From NCBI RefSeq assembly GCF_000761445.1, contig NZ_KN196470.1, positions 3,008,698 to 3,072,697 on the forward strand: a stretch of 64,000 nt of DNA, given 5' to 3'. Positions 44,649 through 53,288 of the stretch are shown one piece after another. The position numbers and the translations under genes are program-made. The stretch is from Oleiagrimonas soli (GTDB taxonomy: Bacteria; Pseudomonadota; Gammaproteobacteria; Xanthomonadales; Rhodanobacteraceae). How positions within the stretch are numbered: position 1 is the stretch's first letter; every line of letters begins with the position of its first letter. A model generated the notes under the pieces. That model was not told where the DNA came from. It did not search any database and worked only from the letters and a program-made list of their open reading frames with translations.

Positions 44649-45698
44649 TCAGACCTCGTCCCGACCGCGACCGCGCTGGCCCGAGCGGCGACCGGGCGTC
44701 TTCGCCCGTCCCTGCTGCTTGAGTCGCGCCTCCAGCGTTGCCGCCTGTTCCTCGCGCTCGCCCTTGAGCTTGACGTAGTTGCGCCAGCGTTCGGCATCGA
44801 GCTCGCCGGCGGCGATGGCGGCCTGCACCGCGCAGCCCGGTTCGCTTTCGTGCGCGCAGTCGGCAAAACGGCAGCGCAGCGCCAGTTCCTCGATGTCGGC
44901 GAATAGGTCCAGCGATTCCTCGCCGGTGAGCTTGAGTTCGCGCATGCCCGGCGTGTCGATCAGGCACGCGCCGCCCGCCAGCGGCAGCAGCGCGCGATGC
45001 GTGGTGGTGTGGCGGCCGCGGCTGTCGCTGGCGCGCACGGCGCCGGTGGCCATGCGCGTCTCGCCCATCAGCGTGTTGGTCAGGGTCGACTTGCCGGCGC
45101 CGGAGGAACCGACCAGGACCACAGTGTCGCCCGGCTTCAGATAGCCGGCCAGATGTTCGACGCTGGCCGGATCGCGTGCGTTGATGGCGTGCACCGGCGT
45201 GGATTCGGGCAGCCGCTCGCGCAGCGCGGCGCACTTGGCCTCCGCATCCTCGGTCCGATCCGCCTTGGTCAGCAGCACCACCGGCTGCGCGCCGGAGCCT
45301 TCGATCAGCAACAGGTAGCGCTCGATGCGACGCGGGTTGAAGTCGCCATCCAGACCCGTCAGCACCAGCACGTAGTCGATGTTGGCGGCGATGATCTGAC
45401 GCGCGTAGCGCTCGCCGGCGGCGGCGCGAGTCAGCGTCGAACGGCGCGGAAGAATGCGCTCGATGGTCGGCGGCTCGGCGTCGTCCAGCACCACGAAATC
45501 GCCGACGGCCGGCCGTTCCGCGGGGTCGATGCGGCGCTTCAGGAAACGCCCGTCCGGCTGCGCGGGAATCACCGCGTGCCCGTCGTGCACCTCGTAGCCG
45601 GCGCGATGCTGCGCCACCACACGGGCGACGCGCGCAGCGGGATCGGCGTCGCGCCAGCCAATGCGGCGCAGCGCTTCGATGTCGGAACCGGAACTCAT
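44649..45698 (-). CDS. rsgA: Small ribosomal subunit biogenesis GTPase RsgA
   Basis: Circularly permuted GTPase that matures the 30S subunit. The 349-residue protein has an N-terminal OB-fold region, then LLTKAD (G4, 142-147), the P-loop VGSSGAGKSTL (196-206) and LIDTPGMREL (G3, 247-256). The zinc-binding CRFADCAHESEPGC (276-289) completes the pattern. Motif order G4-G1-G3 is the permuted order of the family. The Met at 45698 is chosen by similarity; no strong ribosome binding site is seen. Confidence 0.94.
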   Translation of the reverse strand: MSSGSDIEALRRIGWRDADPAARVARVVAQHRAGYEVHDGHAVIPAQPDGRFLKRRIDPAERPAVGDFVVLDDAEPPTIERILPRRSTLTRAAAGERYARQIIAANIDYVLVLTGLDGDFNPRRIERYLLLIEGSGAQPVVLLTKADRTEDAEAKCAALRERLPESTPVHAINARDPASVEHLAGYLKPGDTVVLVGSSGAGKSTLTNTLMGETRMATGAVRASDSRGRHTTTHRALLPLAGGACLIDTPGMRELKLTGEESLDLFADIEELALRCRFADCAHESEPGCAVQAAIAAGELDAERWRNYVKLKGEREEQAATLEARLKQQGRAKTPGRRSGQRGRGRDEV

Positions 45699-45792
45699 GC
45701 CACGATTATGCCCTGCGCAGCGCCGCATCGCGGCCCCACTTGCGTGCGAAGCGCTGTTAGCATGCGGGCAAATCCATTCGTGAAGCCCCTCC

Positions 45793-47037
45793 GTGAAGCC
45801 GATCGCACCCAGCGCCCGCCTCGCCGAAGTCCGCTACGAAATCCGCGGCGCCCTGGCCCGCCGCGCACGCGACATGGAAGCGGCCGGCACGCCCATCGTG
45901 CATCTGAACATCGGCAACCCGGGACGCTTCGGCTTCCGCGCACCCGCGCATCTGGTCGACGCCATCCCCGCGCACCTGACGCACAGCGACGGCTACTGCC
46001 AGGAACAAGGCATCGACGAAGCGCGTGAAGCCATCGTCGCGCGTCAGCATGCGCGCGGCGTGGCGGACGTCGATGTCGACCGCGTATTCATCGGCAACGG
46101 CGTCAGCGAACTGATCGACATCAGCCTGCGCGCCCTGCTCGGCCCCGGCGACGAAGTGCTGCTGCCCAGTCCGGATTATCCGCTGTGGAGCGCCTCGACC
46201 GTGCTCAACGGCGGCCGTCCCCGGTACTACCACTGCGCGGCGGCCAACGACCATCTGCCCGATCCGGAGGAGATGGAGCGCCTGATCACGCCGCGCACCC
46301 GCGCCATCGTGCTGATCAACCCCAACAACCCGACCGGCGCGGTCTACCCGCGTGCGCTGCTCGAACGCATCGTCACCCTGGCCGCGCGCCACGACCTGCT
46401 GTTGCTCAGCGACGAGATCTACGACGAGATCGTCTACGACGACGCGCGCTTCGAGCCACTGGCGCCGCTGGCTGGCGAGGTACCGTGCCTGAGCTTCTCC
46501 GGCCTGTCCAAGGTGCACCGCGCCTGCGGTTTCCGCATCGGCTGGATGAGTCTGTCCGGCGACCGCCGACGCACGGCGCAACTGCGCGACGCGCTGCAGT
46601 TGCTGTCGGCCCTGCGCCTGTGCGCCAACGTGCCGGCGCAGTGGGCCGTGCGCGCGGCGCTGGAAGGCCCCGACACCATCGGCCCGCTGTTGCGTCCGGG
46701 CGGCCGCCTGCATGCGGCGCGTCAGGCCGTGCTCAACGGCGTGGCGGCCAGCCGGCATCTGCAACTGGTGGCGCCGCGGGGGGCGCTGTACGCCTTTCCC
46801 GCCGTGCGCGCCGACACGCTGCCGACGTTCGACGACAGCGAATTCGCCCTGCGCCTGCTTGAAGAGGAAGGCGTGCTGCTGGCACCCGGCTCGAGCTTCA
46901 ACGTCGAGGCCAGCCGGCACCTGCGCCTGACCCTGCTGCCGGAACCGGACACGCTGCGCGATGTGTTCGCGCGCATCGAGCGCGTGCTGGACCGCATGAG
47001 CGAAACCGCATCGCACTGCACGCGCCGCTCCGCCTGA
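45793..47037 (+). CDS. alaA: AlaA-like glutamate-pyruvate aminotransferase
   Basis: PLP enzyme of class I that makes alanine from pyruvate and glutamate. The 414-residue protein is close to E. coli AlaA along its whole length. It shows VHLNIGNPGRFGF, YCQEQGIDEAREAI, FIGNGVSELI, PSPDYPLW, INPNNPTGAVYP and SGLSKVHRACGFRIGW with the PLP lysine at K240. ALRLCANVPAQ and PGGRL follow. Translation is taken from GTG at 45793; no ATG or strong site is near. A TTAGCA element at 45757-45762 may be the -10 box. Confidence 0.88.
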   Translation: MKPIAPSARLAEVRYEIRGALARRARDMEAAGTPIVHLNIGNPGRFGFRAPAHLVDAIPAHLTHSDGYCQEQGIDEAREAIVARQHARGVADVDVDRVFIGNGVSELIDISLRALLGPGDEVLLPSPDYPLWSASTVLNGGRPRYYHCAAANDHLPDPEEMERLITPRTRAIVLINPNNPTGAVYPRALLERIVTLAARHDLLLLSDEIYDEIVYDDARFEPLAPLAGEVPCLSFSGLSKVHRACGFRIGWMSLSGDRRRTAQLRDALQLLSALRLCANVPAQWAVRAALEGPDTIGPLLRPGGRLHAARQAVLNGVAASRHLQLVAPRGALYAFPAVRADTLPTFDDSEFALRLLEEEGVLLAPGSSFNVEASRHLRLTLLPEPDTLRDVFARIERVLDRMSETASHCTRRSA

Positions 47038-47083
47038 ACCGGAGCGACGCGCATCGCGCACGCGAATCGCGTAGGCTGAGTGC

Positions 47084-47719
47084 ATGACGTCCGCTCCCGA
47101 TGCCTGCCGCTTTCTCGCCCTCGGCGATTCCTACACCATCGGCGAAGGCGTGAACGCGCATGACCGCTGGCCGCAGAAGATCGTTCACGCCCTGCGCCGC
47201 GAGGGCCTGCGCGTGGACGACCCGCAGATCATCGCCGTCACCGGCTGGACCACCGACGAACTGGCCGCCGGCATGCGCGCGGTGTGCCTGAAACCGCCCT
47301 ACGATCTGGTCAGCCTGTGTATCGGCGTGAACAACCAGTACCGCGGCCGCGACGTCGGCGGTTACCGCGAGGAATTCGCCGCGCTGCTGGAACGCGCGGT
47401 GCATCTGGCCGGCGAGCGTCCGCGTCAGGTCATGGTCGTGTCGATCCCGGACTGGGGCGTGACCCGCTTCGCCCGCGAGCAGGAACGCGACCGGACGGCC
47501 ATCGCGCGGCAGATCGACGTCTACAACGCCGTCGGCCGCGACGAGACCCTGCGCGCCGGCGCGCACTGGGCCGACATCACCGGCCTGTCGCGCGCCTGCG
47601 GCGACGACGACGACATGCTGGCCAGCGACGGCCTGCACCCTTCCGCCGCCCAGTACGCCGTGTGGAATCAGCGCCTGCTGCCGCTGGCGCGCACGCTGCT
47701 GCGCCAACAGCGGGGTTGA
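47084..47719 (+). CDS. SGNH/GDSL hydrolase
   Basis: A 211-residue cytosolic esterase or lipase relative. Block I is ALGDSYTIGEG with nucleophile S16. The Gly oxyanion residue lies in TGWTTDELA, block III is GVNNQYRG, and block V DGLHPSAAQYA supplies the Asp-His pair. There is no signal peptide. The ATG lies only 6 bp after TAGGCT (47072-47077), a possible -10 hexamer, so the transcript may be leaderless. Substrate unknown. Confidence 0.88.
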   Translation: MTSAPDACRFLALGDSYTIGEGVNAHDRWPQKIVHALRREGLRVDDPQIIAVTGWTTDELAAGMRAVCLKPPYDLVSLCIGVNNQYRGRDVGGYREEFAALLERAVHLAGERPRQVMVVSIPDWGVTRFAREQERDRTAIARQIDVYNAVGRDETLRAGAHWADITGLSRACGDDDDMLASDGLHPSAAQYAVWNQRLLPLARTLLRQQRG

Positions 47720-47832
47720 AATCGGCGCGGACGCCCCCGATTCAAGGCAGTCGAGACCTTCGGGCGCATCGGCGGACACCGCATTCCGCGGTATCATGGC
47801 CGATCCCCGCATCATCGATCACGGAATTCGCC

Positions 47833-48753
47833 ATGTCCCTCGATACCGCCACCCGCGAACGCATCCAGTCGCTGCTCGACACGCACCGTGTGGTGCTGTT
47901 CATGAAGGGCGACCGTCATCAGCCGATGTGCGGTTTCTCCGCCGCCGCGATCAGCGCGTTGAACGACGTGCTGGACGAATACCACACCGTCAACGTGCTG
48001 GAAGACCCGGAGATTCGCGAAGGCATCAAGGTGTTCGGCGACTGGCCGACGATTCCGCAGTTGTACGTCGAGGGTGAGCTGGTCGGCGGTTCCGACATCG
48101 TGCGCCAGATGTACGCCTCGGGTCAGCTGCACGAGCTGTTCGGCGCCGAGGTGCCGGACCGCACGCCGCCCGAGATTACCGTGACCGACAAGGCCGCCGA
48201 CGCCATCCGCGAAGGCATGGGCAACGCCCAGGGCATGGCGTTGCACCTGAACATCGGCGCCGACCACAGCGCCGGCTTCCAGCTGGCGCCGGCCGGCGAT
48301 CACGACATCGTCAGCGTCGCCAACGGCATCGAGATCCATCTCGATCCGGGCAGCGCGCAGCGCGCGCGCGGCATCGTCATCGACTGGGTCGAGACCATGC
48401 AGGGCGCGGGCCTGAGCCTGCGCTTCCCCGGCGCTGCCGAAGTGCACGACCTGAGCGTGGCCGAACTGAAGGCGCGTCTGGACGCCGGTGACATCACCGT
48501 CGTCGACGTGCGTCCGGCCGACCAGCGCGCGCTGGCGCCGTTCCCGGGCGCGCGCTCGCTGCAGGACGAGGGCGAAGCCGCCTTCGCCAACCTGCCCAAG
48601 GACACGCCGCTGGCGTTCCTGTGCCACCACGGCGTGTCCAGCCGCGGCGTCGCCGAGCACTTCGCCGCACATGGTTTCACCCAGGTGCACAACGTGACCG
48701 GCGGCATCGACGCCTGGTCGCAGGAGATCGACGACAGCGTCCCGCGCTACTGA
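47833..48753 (+). CDS. Three-domain monothiol glutaredoxin: Grx4 - IscA-like - rhodanese
   Basis: A 306-residue iron-sulfur or thiol protein. Residues 1-105 are a Grx4-type glutaredoxin with active site CGFS (C33) and the WPTIPQLYVEGELVGGSDIV strand. Residues 112-200 look like a HesB/IscA fold (ITVTDKAADAIREGM, VSVANGIEIHLDPGSAQ) but contain no cysteine, so this domain cannot bind a cluster in the normal way. Residues 205-306 are a rhodanese domain with C264 in LCHHGVSSRG. Such fusions occur in Xanthomonadales. A good terminator follows. A TATCAT -10-like box lies at 47792-47797. Confidence 0.88.
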   Translation: MSLDTATRERIQSLLDTHRVVLFMKGDRHQPMCGFSAAAISALNDVLDEYHTVNVLEDPEIREGIKVFGDWPTIPQLYVEGELVGGSDIVRQMYASGQLHELFGAEVPDRTPPEITVTDKAADAIREGMGNAQGMALHLNIGADHSAGFQLAPAGDHDIVSVANGIEIHLDPGSAQRARGIVIDWVETMQGAGLSLRFPGAAEVHDLSVAELKARLDAGDITVVDVRPADQRALAPFPGARSLQDEGEAAFANLPKDTPLAFLCHHGVSSRGVAEHFAAHGFTQVHNVTGGIDAWSQEIDDSVPRY

Positions 48754-48805
48754 ACCGGGACCTGCGGCACCTGCACCGAGGCGCCCGACGCGCTAGGATC
48801 GAACC

Positions 48806-48832
48806 GGGCCGGCCGTCGCGCCGGCCCTTTTT
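48806..48832 (+). terminator. Intrinsic terminator after the glutaredoxin gene
   Basis: GGGCCGGC and GCCGGCCC form an 8-bp stem around CGTCGC, followed by TTTTT (48828-48832). It lies 53 bp past the stop codon. Because TAGGAT (48794-48799) just upstream could be a promoter for the next gene, the hairpin might also lie in that gene's leader. Confidence 0.85.
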
Positions 48833-48854
48833 CGTCTTTCCGCTGGAGAACCCG

Positions 48855-49337
48855 ATGAAACGCCTGCTGTCCCTGGTCGCGCTCGCGGCCCTGGTCGCGA
48901 CCGGCGCGATGGCCGCCACCGCGATGCCCTACAACCCCAAGGCCGACGCCAAGGCCCAAGTGCAGCACGCGCTGCAGATCGCGAAGAAGAACGACAAGCC
49001 GGTGCTGGTGTTCTTCGGCGCCAACTGGTGTCCGGACTGCCGCGCGCTGGCCAAGTCGATCAAGACCGGCAAGAACGCCGCGCTGATGCACGCCAACTTC
49101 AACATCGTGAAGGTGGACGTAGGCAACTTCGACCACAACCTCGACATCGACCACCGCTTCGGCAACCCGATCAAGAAGGGCATTCCCGCCGCGGTCATCG
49201 TCTCGCCGCAGGGCAAGGTGCTGTACGCCACCCGCGCCGGCGAACTGGCCAACGCGCGTCACATGAGCGATCAGGGCGTGTACGACTTCTTCGAGCAGCG
49301 TCTTTCGCAGATCCGTCAGGCCAGCGCCTCGAAATGA
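48855..49337 (+). CDS. Exported thioredoxin-like protein
   Basis: A 160-residue periplasmic thioredoxin-fold protein. Residues 1-22 are a signal peptide (ending AMAA). The active site is WCPDC (C59, C62) after PVLVFFGAN, and the cis-Pro loop is GIPAAVIVSP. The long helix between them (LAKSIKTGKNAALMHANF) is as in DUF899/thiol-disulfide isomerase-like relatives. It should reduce or isomerise disulfides outside the cytoplasm. GGAGAA precedes the ATG. The GNAT gene overlaps its end by 4 bp. Confidence 0.82.
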   Translation: MKRLLSLVALAALVATGAMAATAMPYNPKADAKAQVQHALQIAKKNDKPVLVFFGANWCPDCRALAKSIKTGKNAALMHANFNIVKVDVGNFDHNLDIDHRFGNPIKKGIPAAVIVSPQGKVLYATRAGELANARHMSDQGVYDFFEQRLSQIRQASASK

Positions 49338-49927
49338 GTCCGTCGCCGGACACGCTGGCGCCCGAAACGTTCGCGCAGGTGCGGCTGGATACGCCGCGCC
49401 TGTGTGTACGCACGCCGGACGTAGAGGATCTCGACGATCTGCTGTCGATCTACGCGCACCCCGACATCGCCCGTTACGGCACTCACGCCCCCTGGACCGA
49501 TCTCGACGAGGCGCGTGCCTGGCTGGAACGCGCCGAGAGCGGGCACACCAGCGCCAGCGCGCTGACCCTGGTGCTCGAAGACCGCGCCACGCAGCATGTG
49601 ATCGGCACTTGCGTGCTGTTCAGCCTGCATGCCGAATCCCGCCGCGCCGAGATCGGCTATACCCTGCACCGCGAGCACTGGGGCCGCGGACTCATGCACG
49701 AAGCGCTCACCGCCTTCATCGGCCACGCCTTCGAGGCCATGAAGCTGCGCCGCATCGAAGCGGACATCGATCCGGCCAACGCCGCCTCGCGCCGCGTGCT
49801 CGAACGCCAGGGCTTCGTGCACGAAGGGCGGCTGCGCGAACGCTGGTGCGTCGGCGGTCAGGTGACCGATACCGACCTCTATGGCCTGCTGCACCACGAG
49901 TGGCGCCGACCGGACGTCGACGCGTAA
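49334..49927 (+). CDS. GNAT N-acetyltransferase (RimJ/RimL-like)
   Basis: A 197-residue acetyl-CoA-dependent transferase. LDTPRLCVRTPDVEDLDDLLSIYA is the usual N-terminal strand and helix. EIGYTLHREHWGRGLMHEAL is motif A with the acetyl-CoA loop, and RRIEADIDPANAASRRVLERQGFVHEG is motif B. RimJ/L relatives acetylate ribosomal protein N-termini; others modify small molecules, so the substrate is open. The ATGA overlap shows translational coupling to the thioredoxin-like gene. Confidence 0.85.
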   Translation: MSPSPDTLAPETFAQVRLDTPRLCVRTPDVEDLDDLLSIYAHPDIARYGTHAPWTDLDEARAWLERAESGHTSASALTLVLEDRATQHVIGTCVLFSLHAESRRAEIGYTLHREHWGRGLMHEALTAFIGHAFEAMKLRRIEADIDPANAASRRVLERQGFVHEGRLRERWCVGGQVTDTDLYGLLHHEWRRPDVDA

Positions 49928-50009
49928 CGACGCAGCGCGGCACATCGGACATTTCCATCGCGGCGCTCGTCGGTTCTATGCTTGCACCGACGCTCTGACG
50001 CACGCACCC

Positions 50010-51080
50010 ATGTCCTCACGCGACTCGAACCACGCTTCCGCCGCTGTGCGCGCGCAGGTCTACGGCCATCGCGGCGCGCCGGCGCACTTCCCCGAACACA
50101 CCCGCGCGTCCTATCTGCGCGCCATCGCCGATGGCGCAGACTTCATCGAACCCGATCTGGTGATGACCCGCGACGGCGTGCTGGTTTCGCGCCACGAGAA
50201 TGAAATCGGCGGCACCACCGACGTCGCGGAGCATCCCGAATTCGCCGACCGGCGGACCCGCAAACGCATCGACGGCGAAGACATCGATGGCTGGTTCACC
50301 GAGGACTTCTCGCTGGCCGAGCTGAAGACGCTGCACGCCCGCGAGCGTCTCCCCGAACTGCGCGGCACCGCGCACGACGGCCGCTATCCGATCCTCACGC
50401 TGGACGAGATCATCGAACTGGCCGCCGTCGAATCGGACCGCCGCGGACGCGCGATCGGTCTGGTGCCGGAGATCAAGCACGGCACCTACTTCCGCGAACT
50501 AGGCCTGCCGATGGAAGACCGTCTGCTCGCCACACTGGCCGCGCACGACTACACGCGCAAGGCGCCGATCGAGATCCAGTCGTTTGAAGTCGGCAACCTG
50601 ATCTACCTGCGCGAACGGATCGGCGACGGACCGCACCGCTCCGCATCGCACATCCGCCTGCTGCAACTGCTCGGCGCGCCGGACCGTCAGCCCTACGACA
50701 TGCAGGCCAGCGGCGACGCGGCGACCTACGCGGACATGACGACGCCGGCCGGCCTGCGCGCCGTCGCCCTGTACGCCGACGCCATCGGTCCCGACGCCGA
50801 CGCCATCCTGCCGCGCACGACGGACAACCGCCTCGGCGCGCCGACCTCGCTGGTGCAGGACGCGCATGACGCCGGACTGCGCGTGCATCCCTACACCTTC
50901 CGCCCCGAAAACCGTTTCCTGGCGCGTGAATTCCAGGACGGCGACGCTCCGAACCATGCCTCGCAGGAAGGGCTGGCGCGGCAGATCCACCGCTTTCTCG
51001 ACCTCGGCATCGACGCCTTCTTCACCGACGACCCCGCCGCGGGACGCATGGCGGTCGACGGATGGAACGCCGCGCGCTGA
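50010..51080 (+). CDS. GlpQ-type glycerophosphodiester phosphodiesterase without signal peptide
   Basis: Releases glycerol-3-phosphate from glycerophosphodiesters. The 356-residue protein aligns with GlpQ in order: GHRGAPAHFPEHT (H20, R21), FIEPDLVMTRDG (E47, D49), H62, LVPEIKHGTYF, YADAIGPDADAI and VHPYTFRPEN. FFTDDPAAG ends the barrel. E. coli GlpQ is periplasmic, but no signal peptide is visible here, so this enzyme is probably cytosolic. TATGCT at 49977-49982 may be the -10 box. Confidence 0.88.
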   Translation: MSSRDSNHASAAVRAQVYGHRGAPAHFPEHTRASYLRAIADGADFIEPDLVMTRDGVLVSRHENEIGGTTDVAEHPEFADRRTRKRIDGEDIDGWFTEDFSLAELKTLHARERLPELRGTAHDGRYPILTLDEIIELAAVESDRRGRAIGLVPEIKHGTYFRELGLPMEDRLLATLAAHDYTRKAPIEIQSFEVGNLIYLRERIGDGPHRSASHIRLLQLLGAPDRQPYDMQASGDAATYADMTTPAGLRAVALYADAIGPDADAILPRTTDNRLGAPTSLVQDAHDAGLRVHPYTFRPENRFLAREFQDGDAPNHASQEGLARQIHRFLDLGIDAFFTDDPAAGRMAVDGWNAAR

Positions 51081-51158
51081 CGTCCTCGGCAAGCGCAGCA
51101 GCCGGTTCGCTATCATCCAGGGTCGGCCGCCAACGGCGGCGCACAGGAACGCATCGCC

Positions 51159-52457
51159 ATGTCGAATCTCGAGCGCGCGTATCGCACGCTGGTCGCCGAT
51201 CCGAGTAGCGCGCAGCGCGACGACTCCGTGTTGAAGCAGGACGAGCCGCGCAACTTCTTTCTGTTCGTCGGCAGCCACTTCCTGACCAAACTCGGCGACG
51301 CGCTGAGCAACCCGAAGACGACCCTGACCTGGCTTGCCGGAAGCCTCGGCGTCGCCGGCTGGATGACCGCCTTGCTGGTGCCGCTGCGCGAATCCGGCAG
51401 CATGCTGGTGCAGATCGGCCTGGCCGGTGTCGTCGAACGCTTCCGTCATCGCAAATGGGTGTGGTCGCTGGGGGCCCTGCTGCAGGCGGCCAGCATGTTC
51501 GGCATGGCGGCCGTCGCGCTGTGGCTGCGCGGCTACGCCGCGGGCATCGCGCTGCTGGCGCTGCTGACGGTGTTCGCGCTGTCACGCAGCCTGTCGTCGG
51601 TCGCCTCCAAGGATGTCCTCGGCCGCACCCTGCCGAAGTCGCGCCGCGGCCGCGCCAACGGCTGGTCGGCCAGCGCCGCCGGCATCGCCACGTTGTGCAT
51701 CGGCGCCGTAGTGGTGGGCTTCGGTCCGGGCACTCTGTCTTCCGACGGCTACGCGGCGGTGCTTGCGGGCGCGGGACTGCTGTGGATCATCGGCGCGGGC
51801 CTGTTCGCCTTGGTGCGCGAACCCGGTGCGAAGCATGGCGCCACGGATACCGACACACGCCTGCGCATGCTGTTCCGCGACCGCCGCCTGCGGCGCTTCG
51901 TGGTCGCCCGCGCGCTGCTGATGTGCACGGCGCTGTCGGCGCCGTACTACGTGATGCTTGCGCAGCGGCATGGCGGCGAGACGCCGCGACTGCTGGCGGT
52001 ATTCATCGCCGTCGAAGGCGTGGCGGCGATGCTGGGCGGACCGCTGTGGGGCAAGCTGGCGGACCGTTCCAGTCGTCACGTCATGCTGATCGGCGGTCTC
52101 TCCGCCGCCGCGCTCGGCGCGACGCTGGCCGTCCTGGTGACGCTGGATACCGGCATGCTCGGTCTGTTCTGGTTCATGCCGCTGATGTATTTCCTGCTGT
52201 CGCTGGCCCATCAGGCGGTACGCATCGGCCGCAAGACCTACGTCGTCGACATGGCCGACGACGACACGCGCACCGATTATGTGGCGGTCAGCAATTCGGT
52301 CATCGGCATCCTGCTGTTGATCGTCGGCGGCACAGTCGCCGCGCTCTCGGCCTGGTCCATCACCGCCGCATTGACCCTGCTGACCTTGATGGGCGGCTGC
52401 GGTGCCCTGCTGTGCAGGCGCCTTCCCGCCGTGTCCGATGACGAAACATGCACATAG
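51159..52457 (+). CDS. MFS transporter of unknown substrate
   Basis: A 432-residue inner-membrane protein with about twelve hydrophobic segments after a polar N-terminal stretch of some 32 residues. The loop GVVERFRHRKWVWSLGALLQ and GKLADRSSRHVMLIGGLSA are motif A-type turns in the two halves. KDVLGRTLPKSRRGRANGWSASAAG is also typical of MFS. No specific branch is recognised. A TATCAT element (51111-51116) lies 42 bp before the start. Confidence 0.8.
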   Translation: MSNLERAYRTLVADPSSAQRDDSVLKQDEPRNFFLFVGSHFLTKLGDALSNPKTTLTWLAGSLGVAGWMTALLVPLRESGSMLVQIGLAGVVERFRHRKWVWSLGALLQAASMFGMAAVALWLRGYAAGIALLALLTVFALSRSLSSVASKDVLGRTLPKSRRGRANGWSASAAGIATLCIGAVVVGFGPGTLSSDGYAAVLAGAGLLWIIGAGLFALVREPGAKHGATDTDTRLRMLFRDRRLRRFVVARALLMCTALSAPYYVMLAQRHGGETPRLLAVFIAVEGVAAMLGGPLWGKLADRSSRHVMLIGGLSAAALGATLAVLVTLDTGMLGLFWFMPLMYFLLSLAHQAVRIGRKTYVVDMADDDTRTDYVAVSNSVIGILLLIVGGTVAALSAWSITAALTLLTLMGGCGALLCRRLPAVSDDETCT

Positions 52458-52495
52458 TCAGCTGGACGAAATTTCCATGGCTCGATGGCGCCGCA

Positions 52496-53155
52496 TCATG
52501 CTGATGTCTTGTTCGATTTCGCATCGAGCACCGCCTTTTCGAGTTGCTCGACCGACTCCATACCAGCAACCACTCGACCGTTGATCACCAGCGTCGGCGT
52601 TCCCTGGATACCCAGATCGACGGCTTTGGATTTCTCCTGATCCACGATCTTAGCCGTCTGCCTGTTGTCCAGACAGGACGCAAAACGTTGCACATCCTTC
52701 ACGCCCGAAGTCTGTGCCAGCGAGGACCAATCCACACCCTTGCTGAAATCGATCTTGAAGAGCTGACTCGAGAACGCACGATACGCACCCTGCTCGCCCG
52801 CGCACCGTGAAGCCAGCGCTGCTTCATAGGCGTGATCGTGAATCTTGGTCAAGGGAAAATCGTACCGATACACCACCATATCGTCACGGTGCTTGTCGTA
52901 GACCTTTTGCAGATTCGGTTCCAATGCACGACAGAATGGACACTGATAATCCGAAAATTCGACGACCACAACAGGGGCGCCAGTCTGCCCCATGGCTGGC
53001 GTCTTGCCGGCCACGAGAGACTTCCAGTCGGCGATATTCTTGACGGCGTGACTTGCAGACGGATGGAAGAATGTCTGTTTAGCGACCGCAACCGTGACCA
53101 CAATGGCGCAAATCACGAGCACTCCGGTCACGATATTGGGAAATACGTTTTTCAT
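52496..53155 (-). CDS. Membrane-anchored DsbA/BdbD-like thiol-disulfide oxidoreductase
   Basis: A 219-residue protein with an N-terminal membrane anchor (about 8-29) and a periplasmic thioredoxin-type domain. The active site is CPFC (C72-C75) in VVEFSDYQCPFC. The cis-Pro is in GIQGTPTLV (P187). C118 and C161 in the helical insert probably form a structural disulfide, as in BdbD-like enzymes. It should oxidise or isomerise disulfides in exported proteins. Codon third positions are much less GC-rich than in the surrounding genes. The six-cysteine peptide gene precedes it on the same strand, with a hairpin between. Confidence 0.85.
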   Translation of the reverse strand: MKNVFPNIVTGVLVICAIVVTVAVAKQTFFHPSASHAVKNIADWKSLVAGKTPAMGQTGAPVVVVEFSDYQCPFCRALEPNLQKVYDKHRDDMVVYRYDFPLTKIHDHAYEAALASRCAGEQGAYRAFSSQLFKIDFSKGVDWSSLAQTSGVKDVQRFASCLDNRQTAKIVDQEKSKAVDLGIQGTPTLVINGRVVAGMESVEQLEKAVLDAKSNKTSA

Positions 53156-53227
53156 TATCGGTCCTTGACTGTTCTAAACACATGCTCGGAGAAAAGCGTT
53201 CCTGAACGAGGACCGCCCCGAATCCGA

Positions 53228-53251
53228 CGGGAACCCACTTTGGGGTTCCCG
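53228..53251 (-). repeat. Hairpin between the peptide and DsbA-like genes
   Basis: CGGGAACCC and GGGTTCCCG form a perfect 9-bp stem with loop ACTTTG. No T-run follows on the minus strand, so it is not a full intrinsic terminator. It may stabilise or process the mRNA and set different levels for the two products. Confidence 0.6.
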
Positions 53252-53288
53252 CCTACCTGCAAGGTTCACAGGCGTTCAATGGAAACGA

